64,000 bases of DNA from Rhynchopus sp. YZ270_cl-10 (lineage: Eukaryota; Euglenozoa; Diplonemea; Diplonemida; Diplonemidae). Position numbers and translations under genes: made by a program. The notes beneath the pieces were generated by a model, which saw only the letters and a program-made list of their open reading frames with translations, was not told the origin of the DNA and ran no database searches. Below are positions 10,446 through 20,482 of this stretch, piece after piece; the first letter of the stretch is position 1, and each line of letters starts with the position of its first letter. Location: contig OZ037904.1 in the NCBI GenBank assembly GCA_964035575.1, positions 558,001 to 622,000 on the forward strand. The letters run 5' to 3'.

Positions 10446-10559
10446 ATTAAAAAGAATCACGCTAAAAGTGCCAAATCCTTCGTATACTTTATTTAACTGT
10501 GGAATAAAATCAAAAAATCAAAAAATCTGTCGGTGGATAGGTGGTGCACAGGGTATAGT

Positions 10560-10682
10560 TTCATATTCAATGAAAAGGAAATCAAGTTGGTCGCACCCGA
10601 AGACGCGAGGCAGAACGACGCCTCGGAAGAAGAGGATGACGACGAAGACGACGAAGGCGACGACGCTGTGACAATTGAATGA
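10560..10682 (+). pseudogene. Acidic C-terminal coding fragment in element F
   Basis: A frame reads FIFNEKEIKLVAPEDARQ, then a Glu/Asp-rich run ending DAVTIE and a stop. It follows a cag that could be a splice acceptor (about 10550). The position between D and the right end of F suggests the tail of the lost F transposase. Function is not recognisable. Confidence 0.35.
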
Positions 10683-11031
10683 GAGCAATACTATCATAAT
10701 CAAAAAAAAAAATCGTTTGATGCCTCAAACGGGATGGTTATAACCCTGGTAATATGGGTAGGGGGTATTACCAGGGTTAGTGAACCGCATAGTCGTGTCC
10801 TTACGTCACTTTAAACAATACTTTTCTTTTTTTTTTTTTTTTTTTTCTTTTCTTTTCCTTTTTTCCCCCACTCCCCACCCCATTGCCTTACTTTGCTTGC
10901 GCAACCCACTCCCTAATCAAAAAATAACAATAAAAAGAATCCAGGGTTAACAGGGACCCTAAGGATTCACTTGTCATGACAAGTGGTTCACTTGTCATGA
11001 CAAGTGATTTACATGTCATTTCACTTGTCAC

Positions 11032-11231
11032 NNNNNNNNNNNNNNNNNNNNNNNNNNNNNNNNNNNNNNNNNNNNNNNNNNNNNNNNNNNNNNNNNNNNN
11101 NNNNNNNNNNNNNNNNNNNNNNNNNNNNNNNNNNNNNNNNNNNNNNNNNNNNNNNNNNNNNNNNNNNNNNNNNNNNNNNNNNNNNNNNNNNNNNNNNNNN
11201 NNNNNNNNNNNNNNNNNNNNNNNNNNNNNNN
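11032..11231. other. Assembly gap of 200 N
   Basis: Exactly 200 N, starting inside the right-end palindromes of element F. The length is probably a placeholder. Confidence 0.98.
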
Positions 11232-11466
11232 TGAAAATTTGACTTGAAAATTTTTTTCATAATTTGCCCAATCGAAGGTTTTCCTTGGATTTTTTGGGCC
11301 ATTTTATGACGTACCACGCCCGATTTTGGGCGAAAAAAAAATTTTTTTTTTGGTCAAAAATCGCCTTGTATTACCACTGTATTGGTGTGGGGATTTTTTT
11401 GCATTTTTTTTTTTTTTTTTTCCACATCAAACTGGACAGGGCGAGGGGGGTACGTTTACTATGCAC

Positions 11467-11498
<32 letters not shown>

Positions 11499-11815
11499 GG
11501 ATTTTTTTTCATGCTTTTTCTGTAACCTCTCTCTCTTTTACGGCAGGTGACCGGTTGAGGCGATACTTCCGGACTGAGGAAGGGCATTCTTTTACTTTTT
11601 TATTTGCCTGGAGGGGGTACGGGGCGGCCTCTTGTAAGTTTGTTTTTGTTTGTAGTCTTTTGTTGGTTTAGGGGCGTGGCTGACGACACGATGAACCTCC
11701 TTGGTTCAAAGCTGTTAACGACGTCTAGCCAGGCCTGGCTGTACACTCTAGTCTATAAAAGGGGGAGGGGGGGGGAAACGAAAAAGGAAAAGTAGAAAAA
11801 TGGTGACTCTAGTGT

Positions 11816-14800
11816 CTATGTGGCGTTTCGACGACGCGTCTGCACAAGGCTCCGCAGGCGATTGTACAGCTCCGCCGACTTCTTCAGCTCCCACTGGTTC
11901 AACATCGGCTTCACTGCATTCCTCCACCGCCCACAGTACTCGAAAGCCTCCGCTGCCGTCAGTCCGTACCCACCTTGGGAGCTGAAATGAGTGGTATTGG
12001 GATAGAACAGTCCCTCCCACTCTTCGGCCGTCTCTGGAGTAGGCAAGTCAAACCCGGGGCAGGGCGCTATGTCATTCCATACCGGCACAGAGTTCGGGAG
12101 GGCTGGTGGTGCGGATTGGGAGCCACTCTCCGATGTTGTGTCTGTGCTGGGGACCGATGATGCGCCTGGCAAAGGAACTGCGGGTTGGGACCTGTCGAGG
12201 AGGTCCGCGGAGTACGCACTGCCTTGCGAGGCGTCGTGTGGCTGTTCACTCGTGTCAGCGCGGGAGTGAGCTGCCTCAGAGGACGTGAATACGGGGGGGG
12301 CTGGGGTGGTGTTTGAATAGCCACTCCCCGTATGTGTCCTGGTGGGCTGCACCTGCGATGAAGCGGTTGGCGGAACAGCGTGGGGCTGCACTCTCGTGTT
12401 GGAGGTTGAGGGAGCTGCTGCAACAGGCGCGGGTACGGGGAGGGCTGAGTGGGTGTTGGAATAGCCACTCTCCGTATGTGCCTGATGCTGCTGAGACGCG
12501 GCCGATCCAGCAAGCGACTGCGACGAGGTGCCAGGTTGGACAGGGGTCTGCTCTACGTGGGGCGCACACGAAGTAGGGAGGGCTGGTGCTGTGTTAGAGT
12601 AGCCACTCTCTGCTTCGGACTTCGCAAGGTTACGGAGCCGGCCGCCAAGCATCGAAGCCCACTGCTGGTCCCCCCCACTCAAACTCGGCTTCATTGCCTC
12701 CCACCAACGAGTGAAGCACACTAGAGCGTTAGCAGCTGACATAGACGCGCCCTCGGGATCGGCGTGAGTGGCAACGGGGTAGAACAAAACCCGCCACTCC
12801 TCTGGGGTCGCTGGGATCGGCCTGTTGTACCCAGGGCAGGGCGCCAAGTCGTTCCAGAAAATCACATTGCTCGGGCACGGGAGGGCTGAATTGGTGTTGG
12901 AGTAGCCACTCGCCGTAGGTGTCTGATGTTGCTGAGGCTCGTCTGAAGCAGAGGGCGCTTGCGAGGTGTTAGGCTGGGGAACAGCGTGCGCGACGTGGGG
13001 CACCGAGGGCGCGGAGGCGGCAGGGAGGGCTGATTGTGTGGTAGAGTAGCCGCTCTCCTGTCCCTTGACGTCCGATGGTGCCTGTCTCATGGTGTCGTGT
13101 AGCTGTGCCCTCCTCATCTTCGCAGCCTCCGTGCTCTTAGCCACCCGGACTTGTTTCTGATCCTTCACCAGGCTGTTGCTCTTGGGGTCCGTCGTCACCG
13201 TGCGCTCCGTCTTCTTCACAGAGCGCGGGTTGCTGGCGACCGGTAGGGCACGAGGGCAAGTTGAACCTAGGGGAAGACACGACAGGCACGCCCACCCCAC
13301 GCACTCCCGACACTGCCAGTGGCGTTCACTGCCAAGAACAGCAGCCAAGCACAACTCGCATCGCCCGAAATCCGCCCTCGTTTCGTCCTGAGGATAGTCC
13401 AGCAGAGCCTCGCGAGACACACATGTGAGCGACGGCAGGCGCGGGTTCGGCTCTTGCATCAGGAGGTACTGCGTCAGCTTCTCGGGGATGGTGACCGGTG
13501 TGAAGTGGCCCGCTACGTGACCGTCGTGGGCCAGCGCAAGCACGTGACGGTAGCCCACAGTGCCTGAGGGGGTGAAGACCGTGGGCCGTTGCCCACCGAC
13601 GAACACCACCACAACCGAATGTAGAACGCGTGCAAGACTGTTAACCGTCACCATGTCAGCCCAGGTGTCCGGGCGCGGACTCCCAGCGATGCGCATCCGA
13701 CTCGCCCATACTGCGACATTTGGCTCTGCACGCGCCGCTAAGTCCTCATCTTGGACTACCTGTGCAATCGCAGACAGTCTCAAGGACCCCGCGTCCCTCT
13801 CGCACTGGTACGCCACAGCGTCAAAGCAGCAGTCACCCACAGTGTAGCGGAAGTCCCCGGGGACGGAGCATCCAAGGGCAGACAGCTGCGTCGCAAGAGC
13901 AGGAGGAGGGTCGCACGCACACTGTGCCTGGAAGGCCGCTGCAGGGTCATCACAGGGAGCGTGAGTCACTTCTAGAGAAGACTGGTGGGTGGTCTCTTTG
14001 CCAGCCTGCCGCTGTAACCACACCTCCATTGCTACTGTGGCCTCATCAACATCGTAAGGGGGATCAGGGGCTGCGGGCTCCTCGACGATTTCGCAATCGT
14101 TTTCAGCTAAGCGGTACAGGTGATCATCCACGTAGGAAGGGAACCGGTCATCAGGGGTGTCAGGCGGGGCGTAGTAGTCTTTTGAGAGGGGAACAAGTTT
14201 TTCCGGCAAAGCCTCCCGTGAGTTCCCGAGGCTGAAGCACAGAGCGCCCCTCTTCAGCAACGTGGCACCCACCTCCCGTTGGAGACCCACAGCCAGGCGT
14301 TCGTTCCACTTGACCGAGGCCAGAACCTTGTCTCCATCCGCGCGCTCCGCCGCCATCTTGTTCAAATGTCGCCACAGTGTAGCCGCCTCCGGTCCTAGCC
14401 CCCCAAAGACCTCGGCTGCAAAGGCTGAGAAGGAAATGTGGGCCTTCCTGCAAGCGTCACCATGTTTACCCCGTTTCTTCGACTGAGCTTTGACCGCTGC
14501 GTGCCCCACTGCTCGGGCCGCCTCCTGAACATGAGAAGCGGCGAGAGGGTTCCAGATCGTGCAGTCCACCGCTCTAGGCCTGCCGTCACCGATACCGATG
14601 GAGAAGAAAATGTCCGCCGGTTTGGTGCCTCCGAGGACGATGTGCTTTGGTTCCAGGGCCGGAGCGAGGCCTGCCTTCGATCCCAACATGCCCACCAGAT
14701 CTCGAACCCGGTTGTGTCTGCGAATCGTGCAACCCCCGTGCTTGCAGTTGAGGGCGTGTACCCCGAATTCATCCATGGGCTGGCCACATTGCTCGCATCG

Positions 14801-17800
14801 TGATTTGTCCCTGTGCACCACAAGACCCAGTCTGAGGCGGACCACGGCTCGAAACTCCTCGGGGTTGATGACATTCTCCGGGAGGGGTAATGCCGTAATC
14901 CACGCCCCGGCCAAGGGCAGCAGGAGCGAGTTCAGTCGGGCACGGTCTTGCACGTCACCTTCATCACGCAGATTGGCCACCTGACGCACGATGATCGAGG
15001 CAGAGAGGTCTCGCTGCTTGAGGATCTGCTGGGGAAGCTCTTCAGTGTCCACGCGGGCATCGGCGTCCACCAACTCGTTGTACCTGGTGGCCGTGTGGCT
15101 CCACCCCGCCGCATCCCAACGATAGTGCTTGTCAAGGTGCTTACACAGAGCGTAGGTGCCACTAGCAGCTCCCATAGCGGCAGCCGTCCAGTGGTCGTAC
15201 GACCGGCGCACCCCCAAGCCACCCATGCGCACGGGGAGGGCAGCCTGCAATCTGGCAGCGTCCGGCAGCAATATGTCGGGATCTGTCCCCGGCGAGCTCA
15301 GAATCTGCGCGAGCACTCGGTCCACCTCCTTGTCATACTTCTTCAACCAGAGGTGCTCCCCTTGGTGACGTACAGCGCGCATGTAGAAGACCGCTTTGCA
15401 GAAGCCTTCACAATGGCGCAGGAGAGACAAGGCCACCTGGGCGTCTCCTAGCTTGCCCAGCAAGCGGAGATTCAACGCAAACTCGTGCAGCTTCTTCTCC
15501 ATGAACTTGTCGCAGAACTCATTGGTGCCGATGGGGGCCCCCAGAAAGCTGAATCCGTCCCGGATCACCGTCAGGTCTGACACTGTAAATCCCGCCTCAT
15601 TAAGGAAGCTGTCTGGTTGGTAGAGCCCAAGGGGAATAAGTTCGCACTTTTTGGAGTTCACCGACAGCCCCAAACTCAGGCTCTCCTCCTGAAGCACTTT
15701 GAACGCAGCCGCGACCCCTTGAGGAGACCCCATCAGCGTCCCGTCATCCAGATACCACACCGCTAGATCCACTCCTGGCAGGTCGCGCACCTTTTCCGTC
15801 AAGTCCTTCACTACCAACGAGAAGAGGAGGGGGCCGAGCGGGTCACCCTGCTGCGCACCAGTTTGCGAGTCCACCACAGTCTCACCGTACACCAGGGAAG
15901 ACGGGTCCACATAGCACCACTCCACAAATCGAGACAGTTGAGGGAGGTGTTTGCGGGTCTGGTTCAGCATGGCGCTGCGACAGACTGTGTTGAACGCGTT
16001 GCTGTAGTCGATCTTCAGCACCACTTTGTCGTGACCACTGTGACGGTGGGTGTAATCCCAGACAGTCGCCGTCGCTGCCTCAATACCGCCTTCCACCCCC
16101 ACGCCCACCTGCTTCCCGGGAAGAAGGACGTCCTTCGCTTGCTTCTTCACCTCCGCCGCAAACGACTTCGCCGCCAGCCTCCGGAGCGTCTCACCCACTG
16201 CAATCGGGCGGACGTCGTTGTCACCTTTGGGGAGCGCCATCAATCTGGCCCCTGCCAGGAAAGGGGTGACCTCGTCGGGGACATTGGCAGCGCGGATCGC
16301 GTTGATCACGTGTGTCAGGGCCGGCAGGATGTCGACATCACTTTCAGTCAACATCTGCTTCAGGTGGTCCGCACGAAGGCCGGAAGGACCTGCTGCGGTG
16401 CCTCTCGGCATGCGCTTCACCAAAGCCAGTACTTGCGCCGGGGTCAGGTCTACAGGGGAAACCGAATTCACCAAATTGCTATCGAGCGTAGTAGGGGACT
16501 GGGGCGCCGGATGCTTGGCTCGCAGGGCCTGCAGCGTAGCTTCGGAGTCCGGGGCGAGACCCTTCGAAGAAAGGCGGGAGAAGGCAGCAGCGGAGCGACC
16601 CTTCCGAGCCTCAGCAACACACGCTCGCTCCCGATCTTCAAAGGTGGGGTCTTCCTGCTCAGTACGTCTCCCCGGCACCTGGGCCTGCGCATCCCGCCAG
16701 AGCGCGGACAACTCGCCTTTCTCCCACCGTTCCAAGTCCTCGATACGCTTCTCACGCATGCGCTTCTTCTTCGTCTTGCCGCTGCGGCGCGTACGGAGAA
16801 GCGTCTTCCACAGCATGCCAAACCGGTTCCACGCGGCCAGGTCCGTGTTGTCGGCCGCGATGTCGTTGAGTGCGACGCGCGTCGCCACTGTCGTTGCACG
16901 AAGCATGTAGTCTGGGATGAACTCCATGACTCGGGAGCGGCTCAACGCAATATCCTGAGCAGACGGAAGGAGGCTGTCATCCTCGATTTCCATCTGCGTT
17001 CTGTCACGGGGCTTTGGCACAACGGACGGAGCGGTCGCGCTCCTACACGCAAAGCACGTCCCTCCCTGGGCGTTCTTAGTGATTACGTCACCGCACCGCA
17101 CACACTGCATGTACCTCAGGCGGCGGAGGTCTGCTGCGGGGAGGATGTCGCCGTGCTGGGCGTGCGCCTGCAGGTGTCGTTGCATATTGCGGTGAGTTAG
17201 CTCAACGCTCCTGTGGATTTTGGAGCTGGAGCAGTGAGGCAAAGGGCAGTAGTGCCCCGGCTCAGGGGAGTCCAGGACGCAGGATGCTGGGGAATCTGCG
17301 GTGATTGCCACCAGTGGGTGCACATGTGTGGTGGCGGCGCTGAGGAGGGAGAAAGGGGCCCCCGCTGTGAGCGACGCGATCGCTTCGGAATCGGCGTACA
17401 CGGCGTCAAAATGATTGCCCACCCTAGCAATGATCCGCGTCCTCGCTTTGGCCTTCGTCTTCAGTGCTGTAGCTCGAATGCGCACCACTGGGTTCTCACC
17501 CCCTTGCACCACCAGGATGTTCTCCTGCCAGACATTCGCCGCAAGGTGGATGGCGAAGTGGTCCCCCCAGGCGGTCCCTCTAAGCCCGGCGATGTAGGCG
17601 TCGAGTTTCTCCCGCCCCCCCAACAACGCCTCACCCTGCGCACGCGTCGCTTCTGCTCTGTCGGCCAGGGATTCCCGAAGCTCAGTGCACTCAGCTGCCG
17701 TAGGGGGAGGCCTGTTCCGGGCCTGGGCCTGGAACAGCGCGACAAAGAGGCAGTTGTCCGACTCGGAGTTCGGGACGCGTACAGCAGTATCCAGAGAAGT

Positions 17801-18184
17801 GGCGTTCAGCAGGAATTCGTCTACCTTCACCCGTTCAGCGTCCACCAGGTCGTCCTGCTCGTTCCCGCCTCTCAGGGCACCCGGGCCCGCCCGAACGAGC
17901 TGGCGCCGCCCTGCTCTGCGTCTGCCATCCCGGCGCATGCGGAACAAAGCTCTGCTGCGGAGACGTGAGCCAGCCAGTTGAGGGTTGTGCTGCGGCCAAT
18001 GCCCCCACGCCACGCACCGGCGAACCCCCGATAGGGAGCATCGGCTCATCAGGCGGAGACCCTGACACCAGCGGTTCCGGGCAATCCACCTACGGCGGCG
18101 GCGGCGACGGCGGCGGCAGGGCTCCACCCACGTGAGGGTGCCGGCCAGGAGGGCACGGAGCAACGTCGCAACGTGGCAGACCAT
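11816..18184 (-). CDS. Retrotransposon polyprotein: OTU, zinc fingers, RT, REL endonuclease, second OTU, RING-like
   Basis: The first ATG of this frame at 18184 gives about 2,122 residues with no stop; the frame stays open up to 18874 through a Ser/Asn-rich (tgctgtt) repeat, so the start is uncertain. From that ATG: an OTU cysteine-protease domain at about 140-260 (DNCLF; GNHFDAVY); a C2H2 finger near 310-330; a CxxC zinc ribbon near 360; RT at about 585-850 (VLKIDYSNAF, QQGDPLGPLLFS, YLDDG near 811); a CCHC knuckle (CEQC...HALNC) near 1130; an endonuclease core KPADI...AVDCTIWN near 1190-1210; a second OTU at about 1445-1565 (GDCCFDAV; HVAGHFTP); and a RING-like cluster near 1610-1650. The tail has repeated ESGYSNT motifs and two copies of an ~85-residue domain (WNDxAPCPG...EEWxxLFYP). 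It copies the element by target-primed reverse transcription, if active. Confidence 0.85.
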   Translation of the reverse strand: MVCHVATLLRALLAGTLTWVEPCRRRRRRRRRWIARNRWCQGLRLMSRCSLSGVRRCVAWGHWPQHNPQLAGSRLRSRALFRMRRDGRRRAGRRQLVRAGPGALRGGNEQDDLVDAERVKVDEFLLNATSLDTAVRVPNSESDNCLFVALFQAQARNRPPPTAAECTELRESLADRAEATRAQGEALLGGREKLDAYIAGLRGTAWGDHFAIHLAANVWQENILVVQGGENPVVRIRATALKTKAKARTRIIARVGNHFDAVYADSEAIASLTAGAPFSLLSAATTHVHPLVAITADSPASCVLDSPEPGHYCPLPHCSSSKIHRSVELTHRNMQRHLQAHAQHGDILPAADLRRLRYMQCVRCGDVITKNAQGGTCFACRSATAPSVVPKPRDRTQMEIEDDSLLPSAQDIALSRSRVMEFIPDYMLRATTVATRVALNDIAADNTDLAAWNRFGMLWKTLLRTRRSGKTKKKRMREKRIEDLERWEKGELSALWRDAQAQVPGRRTEQEDPTFEDRERACVAEARKGRSAAAFSRLSSKGLAPDSEATLQALRAKHPAPQSPTTLDSNLVNSVSPVDLTPAQVLALVKRMPRGTAAGPSGLRADHLKQMLTESDVDILPALTHVINAIRAANVPDEVTPFLAGARLMALPKGDNDVRPIAVGETLRRLAAKSFAAEVKKQAKDVLLPGKQVGVGVEGGIEAATATVWDYTHRHSGHDKVVLKIDYSNAFNTVCRSAMLNQTRKHLPQLSRFVEWCYVDPSSLVYGETVVDSQTGAQQGDPLGPLLFSLVVKDLTEKVRDLPGVDLAVWYLDDGTLMGSPQGVAAAFKVLQEESLSLGLSVNSKKCELIPLGLYQPDSFLNEAGFTVSDLTVIRDGFSFLGAPIGTNEFCDKFMEKKLHEFALNLRLLGKLGDAQVALSLLRHCEGFCKAVFYMRAVRHQGEHLWLKKYDKEVDRVLAQILSSPGTDPDILLPDAARLQAALPVRMGGLGVRRSYDHWTAAAMGAASGTYALCKHLDKHYRWDAAGWSHTATRYNELVDADARVDTEELPQQILKQRDLSASIIVRQVANLRDEGDVQDRARLNSLLLPLAGAWITALPLPENVINPEEFRAVVRLRLGLVVHRDKSRCEQCGQPMDEFGVHALNCKHGGCTIRRHNRVRDLVGMLGSKAGLAPALEPKHIVLGGTKPADIFFSIGIGDGRPRAVDCTIWNPLAASHVQEAARAVGHAAVKAQSKKRGKHGDACRKAHISFSAFAAEVFGGLGPEAATLWRHLNKMAAERADGDKVLASVKWNERLAVGLQREVGATLLKRGALCFSLGNSREALPEKLVPLSKDYYAPPDTPDDRFPSYVDDHLYRLAENDCEIVEEPAAPDPPYDVDEATVAMEVWLQRQAGKETTHQSSLEVTHAPCDDPAAAFQAQCACDPPPALATQLSALGCSVPGDFRYTVGDCCFDAVAYQCERDAGSLRLSAIAQVVQDEDLAARAEPNVAVWASRMRIAGSPRPDTWADMVTVNSLARVLHSVVVVFVGGQRPTVFTPSGTVGYRHVLALAHDGHVAGHFTPVTIPEKLTQYLLMQEPNPRLPSLTCVSREALLDYPQDETRADFGRCELCLAAVLGSERHWQCRECVGWACLSCLPLGSTCPRALPVASNPRSVKKTERTVTTDPKSNSLVKDQKQVRVAKSTEAAKMRRAQLHDTMRQAPSDVKGQESGYSTTQSALPAASAPSVPHVAHAVPQPNTSQAPSASDEPQQHQTPTASGYSNTNSALPCPSNVIFWNDLAPCPGYNRPIPATPEEWRVLFYPVATHADPEGASMSAANALVCFTRWWEAMKPSLSGGDQQWASMLGGRLRNLAKSEAESGYSNTAPALPTSCAPHVEQTPVQPGTSSQSLAGSAASQQHQAHTESGYSNTHSALPVPAPVAAAPSTSNTRVQPHAVPPTASSQVQPTRTHTGSGYSNTTPAPPVFTSSEAAHSRADTSEQPHDASQGSAYSADLLDRSQPAVPLPGASSVPSTDTTSESGSQSAPPALPNSVPVWNDIAPCPGFDLPTPETAEEWEGLFYPNTTHFSSQGGYGLTAAEAFEYCGRWRNAVKPMLNQWELKKSAELYNRLRSLVQTRRRNAT

Positions 18185-18361
18185 CCAGGCCCACACGACA
18201 CCAGGCCACACGACCCCACACCCGCCAACGGATCTAGGAACATCCCCCGCCACCCAGCTCCCGACCTGGCCACCCGACGCCTCCGCACTACCCACATCCA
18301 CCACAGCCGCACGAACCTCACCAACACCCACACACCCGCACCTGAAATTGCTGCTGTAGCT

Positions 18362-18394
<33 letters not shown>

Positions 18395-18799
18395 TCTGTT
18401 GTTGCTGTTGCTGCTGCTGCTGTAGCCGTTGCTGATGCTGTTGTTGCTGCAGTTGCCGCTGTTGCTGCTGTTGTTGTAGCTGTTGCTGTTGTTGCAGCTG
18501 CTGCTGCCCACCCTGTCGTCCACCCCGACGACGAGCAGCGTCAACGCACCACCGCCCACAACACCCGCATCCACCACACCCGGCGCACAGCCGCCCACAG
18601 AGCCAGGCACAGGAACCTCATCGACCACCAGAGACACTAGCGACCCCAGCCGCCACCTCCCCTCACGTGCACCCTGAAATACAGAGAACAGGTCATAGGA
18701 GAATAACACAGTGGCGGTGGGTGAACAAGCGGTGCAGAAATGTGGTTTGCAATACAAAGCCCTCTCGTGACAGTGCAGTGCCCAAAGACCCACCTCAGT

Positions 18800-19260
18800 G
18801 GTCGAAATTTTCCCGAAAAAAAAATTTTTTTTTTGAGATTTTTCGATTTTTTGACAAGGCGCTGGCCCATACAAAGTGCACTGGTGGTGCAGAAAATGGC
18901 TGGGGAATAAACTCTAGATGCTCAGAACAGCCCAATTCTTGCTTTTTTTGCTTTTTTGGTCCCAGAAGGGTACCCAGGGTGTAGTGAGCAGGCCTCAAAA
19001 GCACTTGTGAAAAAAAAAAAAAAATTTTTTTTTTTTGAGATTTTTCGATTTTTCGCTAAGGCGCTGGCCCATACAAAATGGCTGGGGTGGTACAAAAAAT
19101 GGCTGGGGAATTGACTCTAGATGCTCAAAACAGCCCAATTCTTGCTTTTTTGGACTTTTTGGTCCCAGAAGGGTACCCAGGTGTAGTGAACAGGCCTCAA
19201 AAACACTTGTGAAAAAAAAAAAATTTTTTTTTTTTTTTTGAGATTTTTGAAAAATCGGCA
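18800..19260 (-). repeat. Tandem ~200-bp units at the 5' end of the retrotransposon
   Basis: Two full units and part of a third begin near 18810, 19008 and 19211. They share AAGGCGCTGGCCCATACAAA, CTCTAGATGCTCA-AACAGCC and GGTCCCAGAAGGGTACCCAG. Upstream monomers of this kind drive transcription in several LINE families; that role is inferred here. Confidence 0.7.
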
Positions 19261-19319
19261 GATTTTGTGACCAATTTTGGCTGGGGAATTTCGACGACCA
19301 AAGGGTCCCCCCCCTGTGG

Positions 19320-19445
19320 AAAAAAACGCTAATTGGCGCGAATTTCATACCCTAATCGTGTCGCGCCAATTCGCGCCAATTAGCGTTTTTTTTCGCGAAA
19401 AAACGGCTAAGTACAAAACGCGAATTGGCGCGAATTGGGGCAACC
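19320..19445. repeat. AATTGGCGCGAATT palindrome cluster
   Basis: The segment alternates CGCGCCAATT and AATTGGCGCG, with flanking AACGCTAATTGG and CCAATTAGCGTT forming an outer inverted pair. It looks like a small foldback. Confidence 0.6.
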
Positions 19446-19479
19446 AGGGGCGAATATTAGGGTACCTCCACTGCTGGAA

Positions 19480-20095
19480 GTTGCCAGGTCGTAGTAACAC
19501 ACAAAGTGTGCCTCCGTTCGGGAATACCGGATATTCTAGAGACCAAAAGGCCTCTTCCGCTAGTCAAGGTATAACCGAATGAACGGCCCAAGACCCCCGT
19601 GGAGAAGTTAAATGTTGTAATGCTATCAAGTACAAACTGCGACCACTGTCTTACCCTCCTCAATGCATGGTGGAAGATGTTTTTGACAACAAATATCCTG
19701 TACCCAGGTACCCATTTTCCCAGACCCACGCAGTACTACGTCGCAGTACTACGCAAAATTTACCACCAGACCCTGTCTTCGTGCACCTGAAGTACAACGC
19801 CGCAGACAGGCCAAACATGCGTTGGACTCAGAGGAATGCGTGCTGTGCAGTGTATCAAACATGAGAACCAACTCCCAGCAACAAGGGGCGCCTTTTGGCG
19901 GGCGTTGCTGAGGGTGTTTGGGGTGCAAAGTTTTCCACAATTTTGATGCTGGATAGATGTTATAACAAAGAGAATTCAGAACAAAACAACACCCTGCCCC
20001 ATACACACTAAATTGTCATACTTCAAGAGCATGCCTGGGCCAAAATTGTTGTGATCCAAATGAGTAAGGCCACCAACAAAGTCTTTTGGACTTTT
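19480..20095. repeat. Dispersed repeat K, longest copy
   Basis: Pieces recur at 5155-5400, 61435-61580, 62515-62665 and 63065-63160. Marker blocks are GAGAACCAACTCCCAGCAAC, GGGTGTTTGGGGTG and CTTCAAGAGCATGCC. It is non-coding, and no terminal repeats were found. Confidence 0.65.
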
Positions 20096-20235
20096 TTGTT
20101 GCGTCGACTCTGGCAATTGGGGTACGTGTACGTGTGTACCTGCGTATCTGGGTGCCTGGGCACCAGTGCCAGATTCAGCGGGGGGTACCCCCGCGAACAC
20201 CCCTCCCACCAGAAACCCGCAAACACTCCCTACCG

Positions 20236-20440
20236 CTGCCTGGGTCTGAACTGTCTTTTTTACAAACGTTTTGGGTCTGAACTGTCTTTTTTGTAAACGT
20301 TTTGGGTCTGAACTGTCTTTTTTACAAACGTTTTGGGTCTGAACTGTCTTTTTTGCAAACGTTTGGGGCTGAACTGTCTTTATCGAAACATGTTGGGCCC
20401 ATACTGTCCAAAAGTCAAACGTAGTGGGCCAGACTGTCCT
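20236..20440. repeat. Short tandem repeat, unit about 31-33 bp
   Basis: About six units of GGGTCTGAACTGTC + TTTTTTACAAACG, decaying toward the right. Confidence 0.85.
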
Positions 20441-20482
20441 TATCCCTTTATTTTGATATTTTTGCGGTTATTCATTTAGACA

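Larger units (their letters stand above)
7822..10505. mobile_element. DNA element D, long copy, nested in F
   Basis: The left (7822-8090) and right (10445-10505) ends match the short D copy at 23701-24250: a 5' hairpin with apex GAGCGAAGCGAG (7911), the block TTTGGCACTTTTAGCGTGA, and its inverse at the right end ending near ACTTTATTTAACTG. The interior holds remnants of a tyrosine recombinase (8570-9060, minus) and the later insertion E (9330-10445). The short D copy lacks both and is probably an internally deleted derivative. Confidence 0.7.
7024..11231. mobile_element. Large DNA element F with palindromic subterminal repeats
   Basis: The left end (7024-7395) and right end (10800-11031, then the gap) are inverted copies. 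Both carry repeats of the 18-bp perfect palindrome CACTTGTCATGACAAGTG, then a shared block GATTAGGGAGTGGGTTG...AATGGGGTGGGGA...TTAAAGTGACG. The right terminus falls in the gap. Element D, which itself carries element E, is nested inside. A short acidic reading frame at 10560-10682 may be the tail of the original transposase. Confidence 0.72.
11475..19260 (-). mobile_element. Non-LTR retrotransposon with restriction-like endonuclease, looks whole
   Basis: On the minus strand the order is: tandem 5' units (18800-19260), one long open frame, a 3' untranslated part (about 11500-11815) and an A-rich end near 11475. RT followed by a CCHC and a PD-(D/E)XK-type endonuclease places it among early-branching non-LTR elements of the R2/CRE/NeSL/RandI kind. 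No APE endonuclease was seen upstream of the RT. Target-site duplications were not resolved because both flanks are poly-A/T. Confidence 0.8.

Noticed and set aside
15863-17200. 445-residue plus-strand frame
   Set aside because: Antisense of the retrotransposon RT region; no domain recognised.
18185-18874. N-terminal extension of the retrotransposon protein
   Set aside because: It begins without an ATG and runs through the tandem 5' units and a tgctgtt repeat, so it is probably leader sequence.
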